14,393 nucleotides of DNA from JBNARI01 sp049718765 (GTDB lineage Bacteria > Bacillota > Sulfobacillia > DUMF01), in assembly GCA_049718765.1 (NCBI GenBank), contig JBNARI010000035.1, positions 1-14,393 of the forward strand. The letters run 5' to 3'. Under the pieces are notes generated by a model that had not been told where the DNA came from, made no database searches, and saw only the letters and a list, made by a program, of their open reading frames with translations. Position 1 is the stretch's first letter, and each line of letters starts with the position of its first letter. Positions 14,308-14,393 of the stretch are shown here, one piece after another. A program made the translations under genes and the position numbers.

Positions 14308-14393
14308 ATGGCGAAGAAGAAGTTTGAGCGAACGAAGCCGCATGTGAACATAGGGACGATAGGGCATATAGACCATGGGAAGACGACGTTGAC
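14308..14393 (+). CDS. tuf: Elongation factor Tu, N-terminal end (partial)
   Basis: The first 28 codons of a tuf gene run off the window edge. The product begins MAKKKFERTKPHVNIGTIG and continues into HIDHGKTTL, the P loop of EF-Tu (the commonest form has Val where this has Ile). GGAAGGAGGATT (14293-14304) is a strong ribosome binding site. The gene closes the conserved fusA-tuf end of the str operon. Codon choice is uniform and unlike fusA: all four Thr are ACG, all three Ile ATA, all three Gly GGG and all three His CAT. The left edge carries the other end of a tuf gene, so the window lies between two copies or between two ends of a repeat. Confidence 0.96.
   Translation, partial: MAKKKFERTKPHVNIGTIGHIDHGKTTL

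Noticed and set aside
1..14393. Mobile elements, CRISPR arrays, phage or defence genes
   Set aside because: No transposase, integrase, regular repeat array or foreign cassette was seen. Every long plus-strand frame is a known core gene.

Overview
The window is one co-directional (+ strand) block of bacterial translation and transcription genes. Its order is tuf (3' end), rpmG, tRNA-Trp, secE, nusG, rplK, rplA, rplJ, rplL, rpoB, rpoC, an L7Ae-type protein gene, rpsL, rpsG, fusA and tuf (5' end). Several traits point to a Firmicutes (Clostridia-like) bacterium of moderate GC: tRNA-Trp between rpmG and secE, an L10 leader before rplJL, a YbxF/RplGB-type L7Ae protein between rpoC and rpsL, Bacillus-like RpoB and RpoC without the large enterobacterial insertions, and strong purine-rich Shine-Dalgarno sites that allow TTG and GTG starts. 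Genus cannot be read from the sequence.

Layout: 1-109 is the C-terminus of one EF-Tu. Positions 110-455 hold a promoter, rpmG, a second promoter and tRNA-Trp. Positions 506-2474 hold secE-nusG-rplK-rplA, with a candidate L1 autoregulatory hairpin touching the rplA ribosome binding site. Positions 2475-2633 are the L10 leader with its attenuator. Positions 2634-3583 are rplJ-rplL, the L12 stalk genes. Positions 3584-3678 hold a promoter whose -10 element lies in the loop of a terminator hairpin. Positions 3679-10995 are rpoB-rpoC. A promoter overlaps the rpoC stop codon and begins the str operon (L7Ae-rpsL-rpsG-fusA-tuf), which runs off the right end.

The genes supply the RNA polymerase catalytic core, a transcription-translation coupling factor (NusG), part of the Sec translocon, the ribosomal GTPase-associated stalk (L11, L10, L12), the L1 stalk, two small-subunit proteins and both elongation GTPases. 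Control seems to act at three levels: dedicated promoters of one shared type (TTGACA, 14 nt, TGC, then a -10), two RNA elements likely to be bound by L1 and L10-L12, and a partial barrier between rplL and rpoB.

This is a conserved housekeeping locus. I see no mobile element, CRISPR array, defence system or biosynthetic cluster. The points worth a second look are local: the promoter-in-terminator device before rpoB, a Gly in place of a key Asp in the rifampicin pocket, a roughly 150-residue charged C-terminal tail on RpoB, the L1 rRNA-mimic candidate, and two tuf copies at the window edges with distinctive codon use.
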